A DNA stretch of 9,977 bases, taken from the NCBI GenBank assembly GCA_035347995.1, contig DAOPQD010000107.1, forward strand, positions 1 through 9,977, read 5' to 3'. The notes under the pieces are model-generated. The model did not search any database. It was given only the letters and a program-made list of their open reading frames with translations, and was not told where the DNA came from. Origin of the DNA: JAAZNO01 sp012798275 (GTDB lineage: Bacteria; Chloroflexota; Anaerolineae; B4-G1; SLSP01). Below, piece after piece: positions 1 through 5,814 of this stretch (within the stretch, counting starts at the first letter, position 1; the number at the start of each line of letters is the position of its first letter). The position numbers and the translations under genes are program-made.

Positions 1-150
1 GCCTTACTTGAGTGGGCCGAAGGACTGCCGCCAGATGAGAGTAACTGCACCCATTTCATTATCAGCGTGAATCAGCGTGAATCGGCGTCCAATATCTCCT
101 CGGAAAATGGCTCACGGATGGCCGCAGATTTCACGGATCAGCAAAGGTAA
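1..150 (+). CDS. Possible 3' end of a gene entering from the left (uncertain)
   Basis: Reading frame 1 is open from the first base to a TAA at 148-150, about 49 codons. The first twenty or so codons (ALLEWAEGLPPDESNCTHF) look protein-like, with an acidic, amphipathic character. From about base 55 the frame runs through the repeat array, so the last 30 residues would be encoded by repeat DNA. I do not recognise a family. A short open frame in GC-rich DNA can arise by chance, and no start lies inside the window, so this is only a candidate partial gene. If real, its C-terminus has been replaced or extended by the repeat. Confidence 0.2.
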   Translation, partial: ALLEWAEGLPPDESNCTHFIISVNQRESASNISSENGSRMAADFTDQQR

Positions 151-151
151 C

Positions 152-167
152 GCAGCCTTCAGGCTGC
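152..167. repeat. Hairpin GCAGCC-TTCA-GGCTGC in repeat unit 1
   Basis: A perfect 6-bp inverted repeat with a TTCA loop. No T-tract follows on either strand, so it is unlikely to be a Rho-independent terminator. The same hairpin recurs 128 bp downstream in unit 2, and a hairpin with a different stem but the same loop lies at 348-365. Confidence 0.75.
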
Positions 168-279
168 TCTCAGGCCTTCATTTTCATTATCAGCGTGAAT
201 CGGCGTGAATCTGCGTCCAATATCTCCTCGGAAAATGGCTCACGGATGGCCGCAGATTTCACGGATCAGCAAAGGTAAC

Positions 280-295
280 GCAGCCTTCAGGCTGC
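280..295. repeat. Hairpin GCAGCC-TTCA-GGCTGC in repeat unit 2
   Basis: Identical copy of the hairpin at 152-167, carried by the second tandem unit. The perfect stem and loop are retained. The units are nearly identical, however, so this reflects recent duplication rather than selection on structure. Confidence 0.75.
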
Positions 296-343
296 TCTCA
301 GGCCTTCATTTTCATTATCAGCGTGAATCGGCGTCCAATATCT

Positions 344-455
344 AAACACCGCGCTTCAGCGCGGTTGGCTCGTGTCGAACTGGTGAGCCGTCACAGTCTC
401 TGCCACACGTTCACGCGTTATGATGGCTCATGGGTGCACACCGACAGCCACACCC
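344..455. other. Intergenic tail downstream of cysS, no gene seen
   Basis: This stretch lies between the end of the repeat array and the cysS stop codon. Apart from the hairpin at 348-365 and a weak GGCTC...GAGCC inverted repeat around 367-389, I see no gene, promoter or RNA. A short GATGGCTCATGGGTG segment near 422 faintly resembles the ATGGCTCACGGATG part of the repeat and may be an eroded copy. Confidence 0.5.
348..365 (-). terminator. Hairpin ACCGCGC-TTCA-GCGCGGT, possible weak cysS terminator
   Basis: A perfect 7-bp GC-rich stem with a 4-base loop lies about 90 bases past the cysS stop. On the minus strand the stem is followed by GTTTAGATAT, which is a poor U-tract, so termination would be inefficient or Rho-assisted. 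Its CTTCAG core is the same as in the hairpins of the adjacent repeats. It could equally be a repeat-family hairpin with no role in termination. Confidence 0.4.
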
Positions 456-1907
456 TTACCCCTCGAGGCGCCAGCTGCTCCCTGTCGGCCCATCGGTGAG
501 GGTGATGCCCAACAGCGTCAGTCGGTCCTGCAACATGTCCGCCTGCTTCCCCTCCCCGGCAGCGCGATATTCCTGGCGCAGGTCGAGCAGAATCTGCATC
601 AGCCCTTCGAGCACTGCGTCACGGGGCGTGGTGTCTTCGAGCGTCACGGGCAGAACCCCCAACACCCCACCTGCCAAATCGCGGAACTGCTTTTCCATCG
701 CCGCCAGCGATCCCATGCTCAGATCGTCTTTCCTGTCCAACTGGCGATTGGCCTCTTTGACCATCTCGAAGAGGACCGCGAGCGCCTCCGGCGTGTTGAA
801 GTCGTCATCCATGGCCGTCTCGAAGGCTTCGCGGTAGTCCACCAGCGAGGAGACATCGGCGAGCACCGCGGTGCCCGCCGGCATGGCGGTGTCCATGCGG
901 CGCCGGATCTCGCGGACGGTGTTTTGCAGTCGTTCGACGCTGCGCTGCGCTGCCTGGAGAGCTTCCCGGCTGAAATCAAGCGGGTCGCGATAATGGCGGC
1001 TCAAAATGAAATAGCGGATGGCTTCTGGCCTGTAGAGCGCGAGGGCTTCCTTGATAGTGAGGAAATTCCCCAATCTCTGGCTCATTTTCACGCCGTTGAC
1101 GGTGAGGGATCCGGAAAGCAGCCAGTAGCGGGCGAAAGGCTCGCCGTGCAACGCCTCTGCTAGAGCAATTTCGCATTCGTTGTGGGGGAAGATATTTTCC
1201 AGACCGCCCCCGTGAATGTCGAATGGTTGTCCCAGATATTGGGTGGCCATGACGGTGCATCCGATGTGCCAACCGGGGCAGCCATCTCCCCATGGGCTGG
1301 GCCAGCGCAGCCGCTGTTCCGGCCTGGCGCGCCTCCAGAGGGCGAAATCCGCCGGATGGCGTTTCTCCTCGCGCGTTTCGACCGGGGAGCCTGCTTCCAA
1401 TTCCTCTGCGCTGCGGCGGGAAAGTTTCCCATAGTCGGGGAAGGCTTCCATCGAGAAATAGACATCGCCGTTGACCTCGTAGGCGACGCCTGCGGCGAGC
1501 AGCGCCTGCACCCACTGGATGATCTCCGGAATGTGGCCGCTGGCGCGGGGCGAGATGTTGGGACGCTGCACGCCGAGCGCCTGCATGTCGTCGAAGAAAC
1601 TCATCATGTAGGTGTCGGCGGCTTCCATGGGCTCCAGGCGATGGGCACGGGCGCCCTTGAGGAGACGATCTTCGCCGGAAGGGAGCAGATGCCCGACATC
1701 GGTGATGCTGCGCACGTGCCGCACCTGATAATCCAGATATTTGAGGTAGCGCGCGATGACGTCCATGGCAATGTACGTCTTGGCGTGTCCCAGATGGGCG
1801 TGATCGTAGACGGTGGGACCGCAGACGTACAGGCTTACCTTCCCGGGCGTCACCGGCTCGAACCGTTCCAGGGCGCGGGTCATGTAATTGTACACGTGAA
1901 GCGCCAC
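456..1907 (-). CDS. cysS: Cysteinyl-tRNA synthetase
   Basis: Class I aminoacyl-tRNA synthetase of 483 residues, a normal length; it charges tRNA-Cys with cysteine in the cytoplasm. The N-terminus carries the family signature YVCGPTVYDHAHLGHAKTY, containing the HIGH-type motif HLGH (38-41). By alignment with E. coli CysRS, the zinc ligands correspond to C29, C217 (GWHIGCTVMA), H242 and E246 (FPHNECEIA). The KMSKS loop reads KMSQR (274-278) followed by LGNF, so the second lysine is replaced by glutamine. The C-terminal part (from about 355) is the helical DALR anticodon domain. The start is GTG, chosen because AGGAGGAGGT sits just upstream and the N-terminus aligns with the family. It lies 33 bases after the PIN-TRAM gene on the same strand, so the two are probably cotranscribed. 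Identity is secure; the effect of the loop change is unknown. Confidence 0.97.
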   Translation of the reverse strand: MALHVYNYMTRALERFEPVTPGKVSLYVCGPTVYDHAHLGHAKTYIAMDVIARYLKYLDYQVRHVRSITDVGHLLPSGEDRLLKGARAHRLEPMEAADTYMMSFFDDMQALGVQRPNISPRASGHIPEIIQWVQALLAAGVAYEVNGDVYFSMEAFPDYGKLSRRSAEELEAGSPVETREEKRHPADFALWRRARPEQRLRWPSPWGDGCPGWHIGCTVMATQYLGQPFDIHGGGLENIFPHNECEIALAEALHGEPFARYWLLSGSLTVNGVKMSQRLGNFLTIKEALALYRPEAIRYFILSRHYRDPLDFSREALQAAQRSVERLQNTVREIRRRMDTAMPAGTAVLADVSSLVDYREAFETAMDDDFNTPEALAVLFEMVKEANRQLDRKDDLSMGSLAAMEKQFRDLAGGVLGVLPVTLEDTTPRDAVLEGLMQILLDLRQEYRAAGEGKQADMLQDRLTLLGITLTDGPTGSSWRLEG

Positions 1908-1911
1908 CGCT

Positions 1912-1921
1912 ACCTCCTCCT
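1912..1921 (-). promoter_or_regulatory. Strong ribosome binding site of cysS
   Basis: On the minus strand AGGAGGAGGT precedes the GTG at 1905-1907 with a gap of 4 to 8 bases, depending on which AGGAGG register pairs. It fixes the GTG as the start codon. Confidence 0.85.
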
Positions 1922-1940
1922 ATGCAGAAGACCGGCGTCG

Positions 1941-3005
1941 TCAGGCGTAATCGCGCCGGGCGAAGATCATCCGTCCGGCCGCGGTCTGCAGGACTTTGCT
2001 CACCGTCACCTCGACCGTCTGGCCGATAGAGTCGCGTCCGTCCTCGACGACCACCATCGTGCCGTCATCGAGATAGCCTACCCCCTGATCCATTTCCTTC
2101 CCGGCCTGGATCACGGAGATTGAGAAGCTCTCGCCTGGCAGGAGCACCGTCTTGACGGAATTGGCCAGCTCGTTGACGTTGAGCACGCTCACGCCTTGCA
2201 GCTCGGCGACCCGATTGAGGTTGTAATCGTTGGTGAGAATGTGAGCGGAGAGCCGGCGCGCCAGCGAGATGAGTTTGTCGTCCACCTCTTTGACGGTTTC
2301 GTCATCCTCATCGGTGATGCGGACAGGCACGGGGGAGTTTTCCTGCAGCTGCCGGAGAATCTCCAGCCCTCGTCGCCCCCGGTTGCGGCGCAGCGTGTCG
2401 GCGGAGTCGGCGATGTGTTGCAGCTCATTGAGGACGAACAACGGCACGAGCAGCTCGCCCTGGATGAAGCCGGTAGCGCAGATGTCCGCGATGCGCCCGT
2501 CAATGATGACGCTGGTATCCAGCAAAATCGCGCGGCTGGTGGGAGGGGCGGACTCCGCATGTTCGGGCTGTATCTTGCTGCCAAAACGCTCGCGCAAGGC
2601 GTGGACGAGGTCAGTGCGCACGGTCGCGACCATGATGCCCAGATAGCCCGCCAGTAAGGCACCCATAAAAGGCAGGAATTGTCCCAGCGGCGGCGGGAGC
2701 AGCGACAGCGGATAGGCAATCAGCGCTCCCAGGGCCAGCCCCAGGAACAGGCCGACGATGCCGGAGATCAGGGTTTGGATGGGCACTTGTTGGAGGGTGT
2801 GACGCAGGCGGCGCAAGGGCCGGCTGCTGATCGCGGGCGAGATGATGAAGCCGAGCACGGCGCCGATGGCGCTGCCGATGACGCGCGTGAGGGTGATGTG
2901 GGGTATGAGGGCCGGAAACCAGAGCAACAGTTGGTCGGCGAGGGTCAGGCCGCCGAGCAGAAATATCAAAGCTCCCAGAATGCGGGTGATAAGGTCGTTT
3001 TTCAC
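1941..3005 (-). CDS. yacL: YacL-type membrane PIN-TRAM domain protein
   Basis: A 354-residue membrane protein with a nuclease-like cytoplasmic part. About four hydrophobic segments lie in the N-terminal 130 residues (roughly 8-30, 38-56, 77-99, 108-128). A PIN domain follows (about 158-275), with the expected acidic residues: D163 in LLDTSVIIDGR, D169, E194 in VLNELQ, D242, and D260 in LTNDYN. A C-terminal TRAM domain (about 284-345) could bind RNA. PIN domains are usually Mg-dependent ribonucleases; the substrate of YacL-type proteins is not known to me. The start is GTG with GGGGAGG eight bases upstream. The gene lies directly before cysS, as in the Bacillus yacL-to-cysS region, but without the intervening ispD, ispF, gltX and cysE. 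All catalytic positions appear intact, so activity is plausible. Confidence 0.93.
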   Translation of the reverse strand: MKNDLITRILGALIFLLGGLTLADQLLLWFPALIPHITLTRVIGSAIGAVLGFIISPAISSRPLRRLRHTLQQVPIQTLISGIVGLFLGLALGALIAYPLSLLPPPLGQFLPFMGALLAGYLGIMVATVRTDLVHALRERFGSKIQPEHAESAPPTSRAILLDTSVIIDGRIADICATGFIQGELLVPLFVLNELQHIADSADTLRRNRGRRGLEILRQLQENSPVPVRITDEDDETVKEVDDKLISLARRLSAHILTNDYNLNRVAELQGVSVLNVNELANSVKTVLLPGESFSISVIQAGKEMDQGVGYLDDGTMVVVEDGRDSIGQTVEVTVSKVLQTAAGRMIFARRDYA

Positions 3006-3013
3006 GGATAATG

Positions 3014-3020
3014 CCTCCCC
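3014..3020 (-). promoter_or_regulatory. Ribosome binding site of the PIN-TRAM gene
   Basis: GGGGAGG on the minus strand, eight bases before the GTG at 3003-3005. No competing ATG in frame has a comparable site, so GTG is taken as the start. Confidence 0.75.
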
Positions 3021-3135
3021 ATGTCGGGTAATAAAAACGCAGATAATCGCGGCCGGTCGCCTGTTACAGCGAGCTTTATCTTACTCACGCTATCAGAATA
3101 AAAAAATAAGTGCGTTCTCGGCGACCTTGGCGTTA

Positions 3136-3163
3136 ATCTTATCATACTCGGAATAAAAGTCAA
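3136..3163 (-). promoter_or_regulatory. Predicted sigma-70-type promoter of yacL-cysS
   Basis: On the minus strand TTGACT (3158-3163) is followed after 16 bases by TAAGAT (3136-3141), with an AT-rich region around and downstream. The -35 box matches the consensus at five of six positions and the -10 box at four of six. Transcription would begin near 3129 and give a leader of roughly 125 bases. The -35 box overlaps the A/T tract of the terminator immediately upstream. Confidence 0.5.
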
Positions 3164-3204
3164 AAAAATTCCCCCTCCCTCCCGCGTGCGCGGGAAGAAG
3201 GGGG
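3162..3204 (-). terminator. Strong Rho-independent terminator of the LysM gene
   Basis: Bases 3171-3186 and 3189-3204 form a 16-bp stem, with two G-U pairs when transcribed on the minus strand. It is closed by a very short loop and followed on the minus strand by AATTTTTTT (3170-3162). It lies about 50 bases past the stop codon of the LysM surface-protein gene, so it separates that transcript from the yacL-cysS operon. On the plus strand there is no T-tract, so it is one-directional. Confidence 0.9.
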
Positions 3205-3255
3205 CTAGAGGCAAAGCCAGCCTACTCCCTTGGGTTATGAAGACAACGGTCTCGC

Positions 3256-4737
3256 TTAGCGCCCCCGGCGGGAAAGCACAAACAGCACGGCCACTCCCAA
3301 TGCCAGCAACAAGACAATCGCGCCGCTGATCTTGATGATGGTGTTCAGGGTTTTGCTCAAGCCACTGCTGCTGCCATTGGCTTCCTCCGTAGGCGAGGGT
3401 GCAGCGGTTGGTTGCGCTTCGCCGGGAGTTTCGGCAACGCGGGTGTACCCCAGCTGGAGCGCCGAAATTTGCCCCGCGCTCAGGGCCACGCCCCACTCGC
3501 CTGGGCCGACGGGTTGATAGCCTGCCGGCGGGGTTTGCCGCAGCACGTAATTGCCTGCCGCGAGATTCTGGAAGCAGTAGGGCTCGCTGATGCCATCGGT
3601 GGTGTAAGAACCTGCCGGCCCGGCGGTGCTGACTAGGGCGAAGACGGCATTGGGGAGCAGCCCCTCAGTTTCCGGCTGCTGGATGCCGTCGCCGTTGCGA
3701 TCGTAGTAAGCGCTCACGCACAGGCCCGCCACAGCAGTCGCCGGCGTCTGCGTGGGGGCGACGTCGGTGGGCGCCGCCGTAGGAGCTGCAGTTTCCGGCG
3801 TAGGGGTTGGCGTGGGCAGCGTCAACGGCGCACCAGAGATGATGATTTCCTGACCGATCTGCAGCAGGTCATTGGGTCCCAGCGTCCCGGCGTTGAGGCG
3901 ACGCAATTCATCGAGGGAGACATTATACTGCAAGGCGATGCCAAAGAGCGTGTCGCCCTCTTGCACGACGTGCACGACCGCACCGTCTGGACGGGGCGTA
4001 GGAGTGTACTGGGGCGTTGGCGGCGCTGCGCGAGTGGGCGCCGGCGTGGAGGTGGGCGTCGCCGGAGGCGTCACGACTTCCAGGCGGGCGTTGTCCCACC
4101 AGGAGTCCATGTGCGCTAGCGGCACCACCAGACGGAACTGGCTGGAGACGAAGACGGTTACTTTGCCGCTCGCGCCGGCCGTGGCCTCGATAGAGAGCGC
4201 CTGCCAGCTGTCGCGGATGTTGTTCTCGGCGGACCAGACGACGCCGGTATACCACTGCCCGCGCCCTTCGGGGTCAATCCCGACTTGCATTCGCGGCGCC
4301 CAATCGGTGTAAGATGGGGCCGGCGGCTGCTCATTGGCCGCGCGGGAGTACCCCATCACGGTGAAGCGCACCCGCGAGCCTGGCGGTACGCTGACCGTCT
4401 GGTAGACGCCGGCATGCCAGGTGATGTACTGCGCCCCGACGTGCTGGGAAGGGGCGCCCTGGGTCAGTCCCAGATTGTTGTAGTCCATTTCCTCCCCCCA
4501 TCCCGGCTGGCAGACGAAATCCCAATCCGCCGGTTTGGTGCTGCATTTCTCGCCGCTGTCTTCATGCCAGGCGCTCCAGCCGTTGGCCACGCCGTTGGTG
4601 TAGGGCAAGTCAAAGCCAGGGTTCGCCAGGAGATTTTGCGCCTGCGCCGTAGCAGGCTGACGCGCGGCCCCTACAAAGAGTCCTCCTGCCAGTAATGCCA
4701 GGATGGAGAGTACCATAAAATAGCGTTTGATCTGCAT
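3256..4737 (-). CDS. Secreted LysM / SdrD-B surface protein with C-terminal membrane anchor
   Basis: A 493-residue exported protein from the ATG at 4735-4737, which has GAAGGA ten bases upstream and begins a classical signal peptide (MQIKRYF, hydrophobic core, A-Q-A-Q around 31-34). A longer upstream frame exists but would bury the signal. Domains: a tryptophan-rich beta-sandwich resembling carbohydrate-binding CBM4/9 modules (about 35-222, opening NLLANPGF); a Pro/Thr linker (223-250); a LysM domain (254-301, VQEGDTLFGIALQYNVSLDEL), which usually binds N-acetylglucosamine polymers such as peptidoglycan; a second Pro/Thr/Ala linker (303-337); an SdrD-B or prealbumin-like domain (339-431) with a DRNGDGIQQPE calcium-loop-like start (346-356); a Ser/Glu-rich spacer; then a membrane helix (about 466-488) and an RRGR tail. 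It probably sits in the membrane with its binding domains outside. The ligand is unknown. It has its own promoter and terminator, so it is monocistronic. Confidence 0.92.
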   Translation of the reverse strand: MQIKRYFMVLSILALLAGGLFVGAARQPATAQAQNLLANPGFDLPYTNGVANGWSAWHEDSGEKCSTKPADWDFVCQPGWGEEMDYNNLGLTQGAPSQHVGAQYITWHAGVYQTVSVPPGSRVRFTVMGYSRAANEQPPAPSYTDWAPRMQVGIDPEGRGQWYTGVVWSAENNIRDSWQALSIEATAGASGKVTVFVSSQFRLVVPLAHMDSWWDNARLEVVTPPATPTSTPAPTRAAPPTPQYTPTPRPDGAVVHVVQEGDTLFGIALQYNVSLDELRRLNAGTLGPNDLLQIGQEIIISGAPLTLPTPTPTPETAAPTAAPTDVAPTQTPATAVAGLCVSAYYDRNGDGIQQPETEGLLPNAVFALVSTAGPAGSYTTDGISEPYCFQNLAAGNYVLRQTPPAGYQPVGPGEWGVALSAGQISALQLGYTRVAETPGEAQPTAAPSPTEEANGSSSGLSKTLNTIIKISGAIVLLLALGVAVLFVLSRRGR

Positions 4738-4838
4738 CGCATTCACATCCTTCACAGAGTTACACTTGAAACTGCCACTTGTGCCTTCGGCCCCCGCCCG
4801 CTTCGCCGTTCCTGCCCTCAGGCAATACTCGAAACGAA

Positions 4839-4866
4839 ATTGTAACATAACCCAAGATACCGTCAA
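4839..4866 (-). promoter_or_regulatory. Predicted promoter of the LysM surface-protein gene
   Basis: On the minus strand TTGACG (4861-4866) and TACAAT (4839-4844) are separated by 16 bases. Each matches the sigma-70 consensus at five of six positions, and TGT precedes the -10 box, giving an extended -10. The start of transcription would be near 4832, leaving a leader of about 95 bases. Confidence 0.7.
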
Positions 4867-4881
4867 CTCGCCGATCAAAAC

Positions 4882-4890
4882 TGGTATAAT
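4882..4890 (+). promoter_or_regulatory. Predicted extended -10 promoter of the mqnP-like operon
   Basis: TGGTATAAT contains a perfect TATAAT (4885-4890) preceded by the TGN extension. No good -35 box lies at the right distance: bases 4862-4868 match poorly and coincide with the -35 of the divergent promoter. The start of transcription would fall near 4897, so the leader is only about 14 bases and consists almost entirely of the ribosome binding site. Confidence 0.65.
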
Positions 4891-4899
4891 AGCCCTTAT

Positions 4900-4905
4900 G
4901 GAGGT
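4900..4905 (+). promoter_or_regulatory. Ribosome binding site of the mqnP-like gene
   Basis: GGAGGT, five bases before the GTG at 4911-4913. It supports the GTG start, whose product MRRVKDFLELIKFEHT matches the usual N-terminus of the family. The ATG at 4898-4900 is out of frame and can be discounted. Confidence 0.75.
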
Positions 4906-4910
4906 GCGCC

Positions 4911-5801
4911 GTGAGACGTGTCAAGGATTTTCTGGAGCTCATCAAGTTCGAGCACACCATCTTCGCCCTGCCGTTTGCGTATGTGGGCATGTTGCTCGCC
5001 GCGCGGGCGGCTTTCGATGCAGGCCGCAGTTCCCCCTGGCCTACCTGGCACGAGTTCCTCTGGATCACCGTGGCGATGGCTGCCGCGCGCACGCTGGCCA
5101 TGGGCGTCAATCGGCTGGTGGATCGGGCCCTGGATGCGCGCAACCCCCGCACGGCGGGACGGCCCCTCGTCACCGGGCGGGTGACGCTCTCGACGGCGGT
5201 GGCGGGGACGGCGCTCTCGGCGGGGGTGTTGGTGTTCGCCGCAGCGCGCCTCGGTCCCCTGCCGCTGTTGCTCCTCCCGGGAGCGCTGGTCTTCCTGTTG
5301 GGATATTCCTACACCAAACGCTTCACATGGCTGTCGCACTTCATCCTCGGTTTCACGGATGGGCTGGCGCCGATGGGAGCGTGGGTCGCCGTCCGCGGCT
5401 CGCTTTTCGCGCCCGCGGATTGGCCGGCCTGGCTGTTGCTTGCTGCGGTGACCCTGTGGATCGGCGGTTTTGACCTCATCTATGCCTGCCAGGATGTGGA
5501 GTTCGACCGCACCGCGGGCCTGCACGCGATTCCGGCGCGTTTTGGAATCGCGGCGGCGCTGCGGCTGGCGCGTTTCTGTCACGCGACGGTGGTAGGCCTG
5601 CTGGCCTTGTTGGGAGCAGGCGTGGGCCTGGCCTGGCCTTACTGGCTGGCGTGGGTCGCGATTGTCGGCCTGTTGAGCTACGAACATCGCCTGGTGCGCC
5701 CCGACGACCTCTCGCGGCTCAATGTGGCCTTCTTCAACGTGAACGGTTACATCAGCCTCACTTTCTTTGCGGGGGTGCTGGGGGCGTTGTGGATGGGATG
5801 A
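4911..5801 (+). CDS. mqnP: UbiA-family prenyltransferase, probably MqnP (futalosine menaquinone pathway)
   Basis: A 296-residue integral membrane protein with about eight to nine hydrophobic helices. UbiA enzymes attach a polyprenyl chain from its diphosphate to an aromatic ring. The first Asp-rich motif is NRLVDRALDARNPRT (67-81, with N67, D71 and D75); the second is DLIYACQDVEFDR (188-200, with D188, D195 and D199), followed by GLHAIPARFG. The N-terminal IKFEHTIFALPFAY and the NPRT/GLHAIPARFG features belong to the 'putative 4-hydroxybenzoate polyprenyltransferase' subfamily, which includes MqnP. MqnP prenylates the dihydroxynaphthoate made by the futalosine route to menaquinone. MenA and proteobacterial UbiA have different first motifs, so I favour MqnP, but no other mqn gene is in the window. 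It starts with GTG and is followed after 13 bases by a substrate-binding lipoprotein gene, so it is the first gene of an operon. Confidence 0.9.
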   Translation: MRRVKDFLELIKFEHTIFALPFAYVGMLLAARAAFDAGRSSPWPTWHEFLWITVAMAAARTLAMGVNRLVDRALDARNPRTAGRPLVTGRVTLSTAVAGTALSAGVLVFAAARLGPLPLLLLPGALVFLLGYSYTKRFTWLSHFILGFTDGLAPMGAWVAVRGSLFAPADWPAWLLLAAVTLWIGGFDLIYACQDVEFDRTAGLHAIPARFGIAAALRLARFCHATVVGLLALLGAGVGLAWPYWLAWVAIVGLLSYEHRLVRPDDLSRLNVAFFNVNGYISLTFFAGVLGALWMG

Positions 5802-5814
5802 AAGGAGCCGCAGG

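Larger units (their letters stand above)
55..343. repeat. Tandem repeat array, 128-bp and 118-bp units plus partial copies
   Basis: Unit 1 (89-216) and unit 2 (217-334) are the same sequence except that unit 1 has one extra 10-bp step (GTGAATCTGC type) near its end. Bases 55-88 are the tail of a further unit, and 335-343 (CCAATATCT) start another. Within the tail, a 10-bp subrepeat of the form ATCAGCGTGA is repeated two or three times, which explains the length differences by slippage. Each full unit contains an ACGGAT...TTTCACGGAT segment and a GCAGCC-TTCA-GGCTGC hairpin. The array is non-coding apart from the doubtful frame through 1-150. A diverged relative lies at 9926-9977. This looks like a dispersed intergenic repeat family that has been tandemly duplicated here; it is not a CRISPR. 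Confidence 0.93.

Noticed and set aside
1..59. Minus-strand gene starting at about base 59 and leaving the window to the left
   Set aside because: An ATG followed by an open frame exists, but there is no ribosome binding site and the upstream sequence is repeat DNA.
55..343. CRISPR array
   Set aside because: The repeated units are 118-128 bp and adjacent, with no unique spacers between short repeats, and no cas genes are present.
456..1907. MshC-type cysteine ligase (mycothiol pathway) instead of CysRS
   Set aside because: The protein has the full CysRS length including the C-terminal anticodon domain, whereas MshC is shorter, and the context is housekeeping rather than mycothiol synthesis.
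1182..2123. Plus-strand 313-codon open frame opposite cysS and yacL
   Set aside because: It is antisense to two well-recognised genes, spans the boundary between them, and has no family resemblance or ribosome binding site; long antisense frames are expected in GC-rich coding DNA.
4738..4878. Forty-seven-residue N-terminal extension of the LysM protein
   Set aside because: It would include the predicted promoter and leader, and would place the signal peptide internally; the ATG at 4735-4737 has a suitable GAAGGA.
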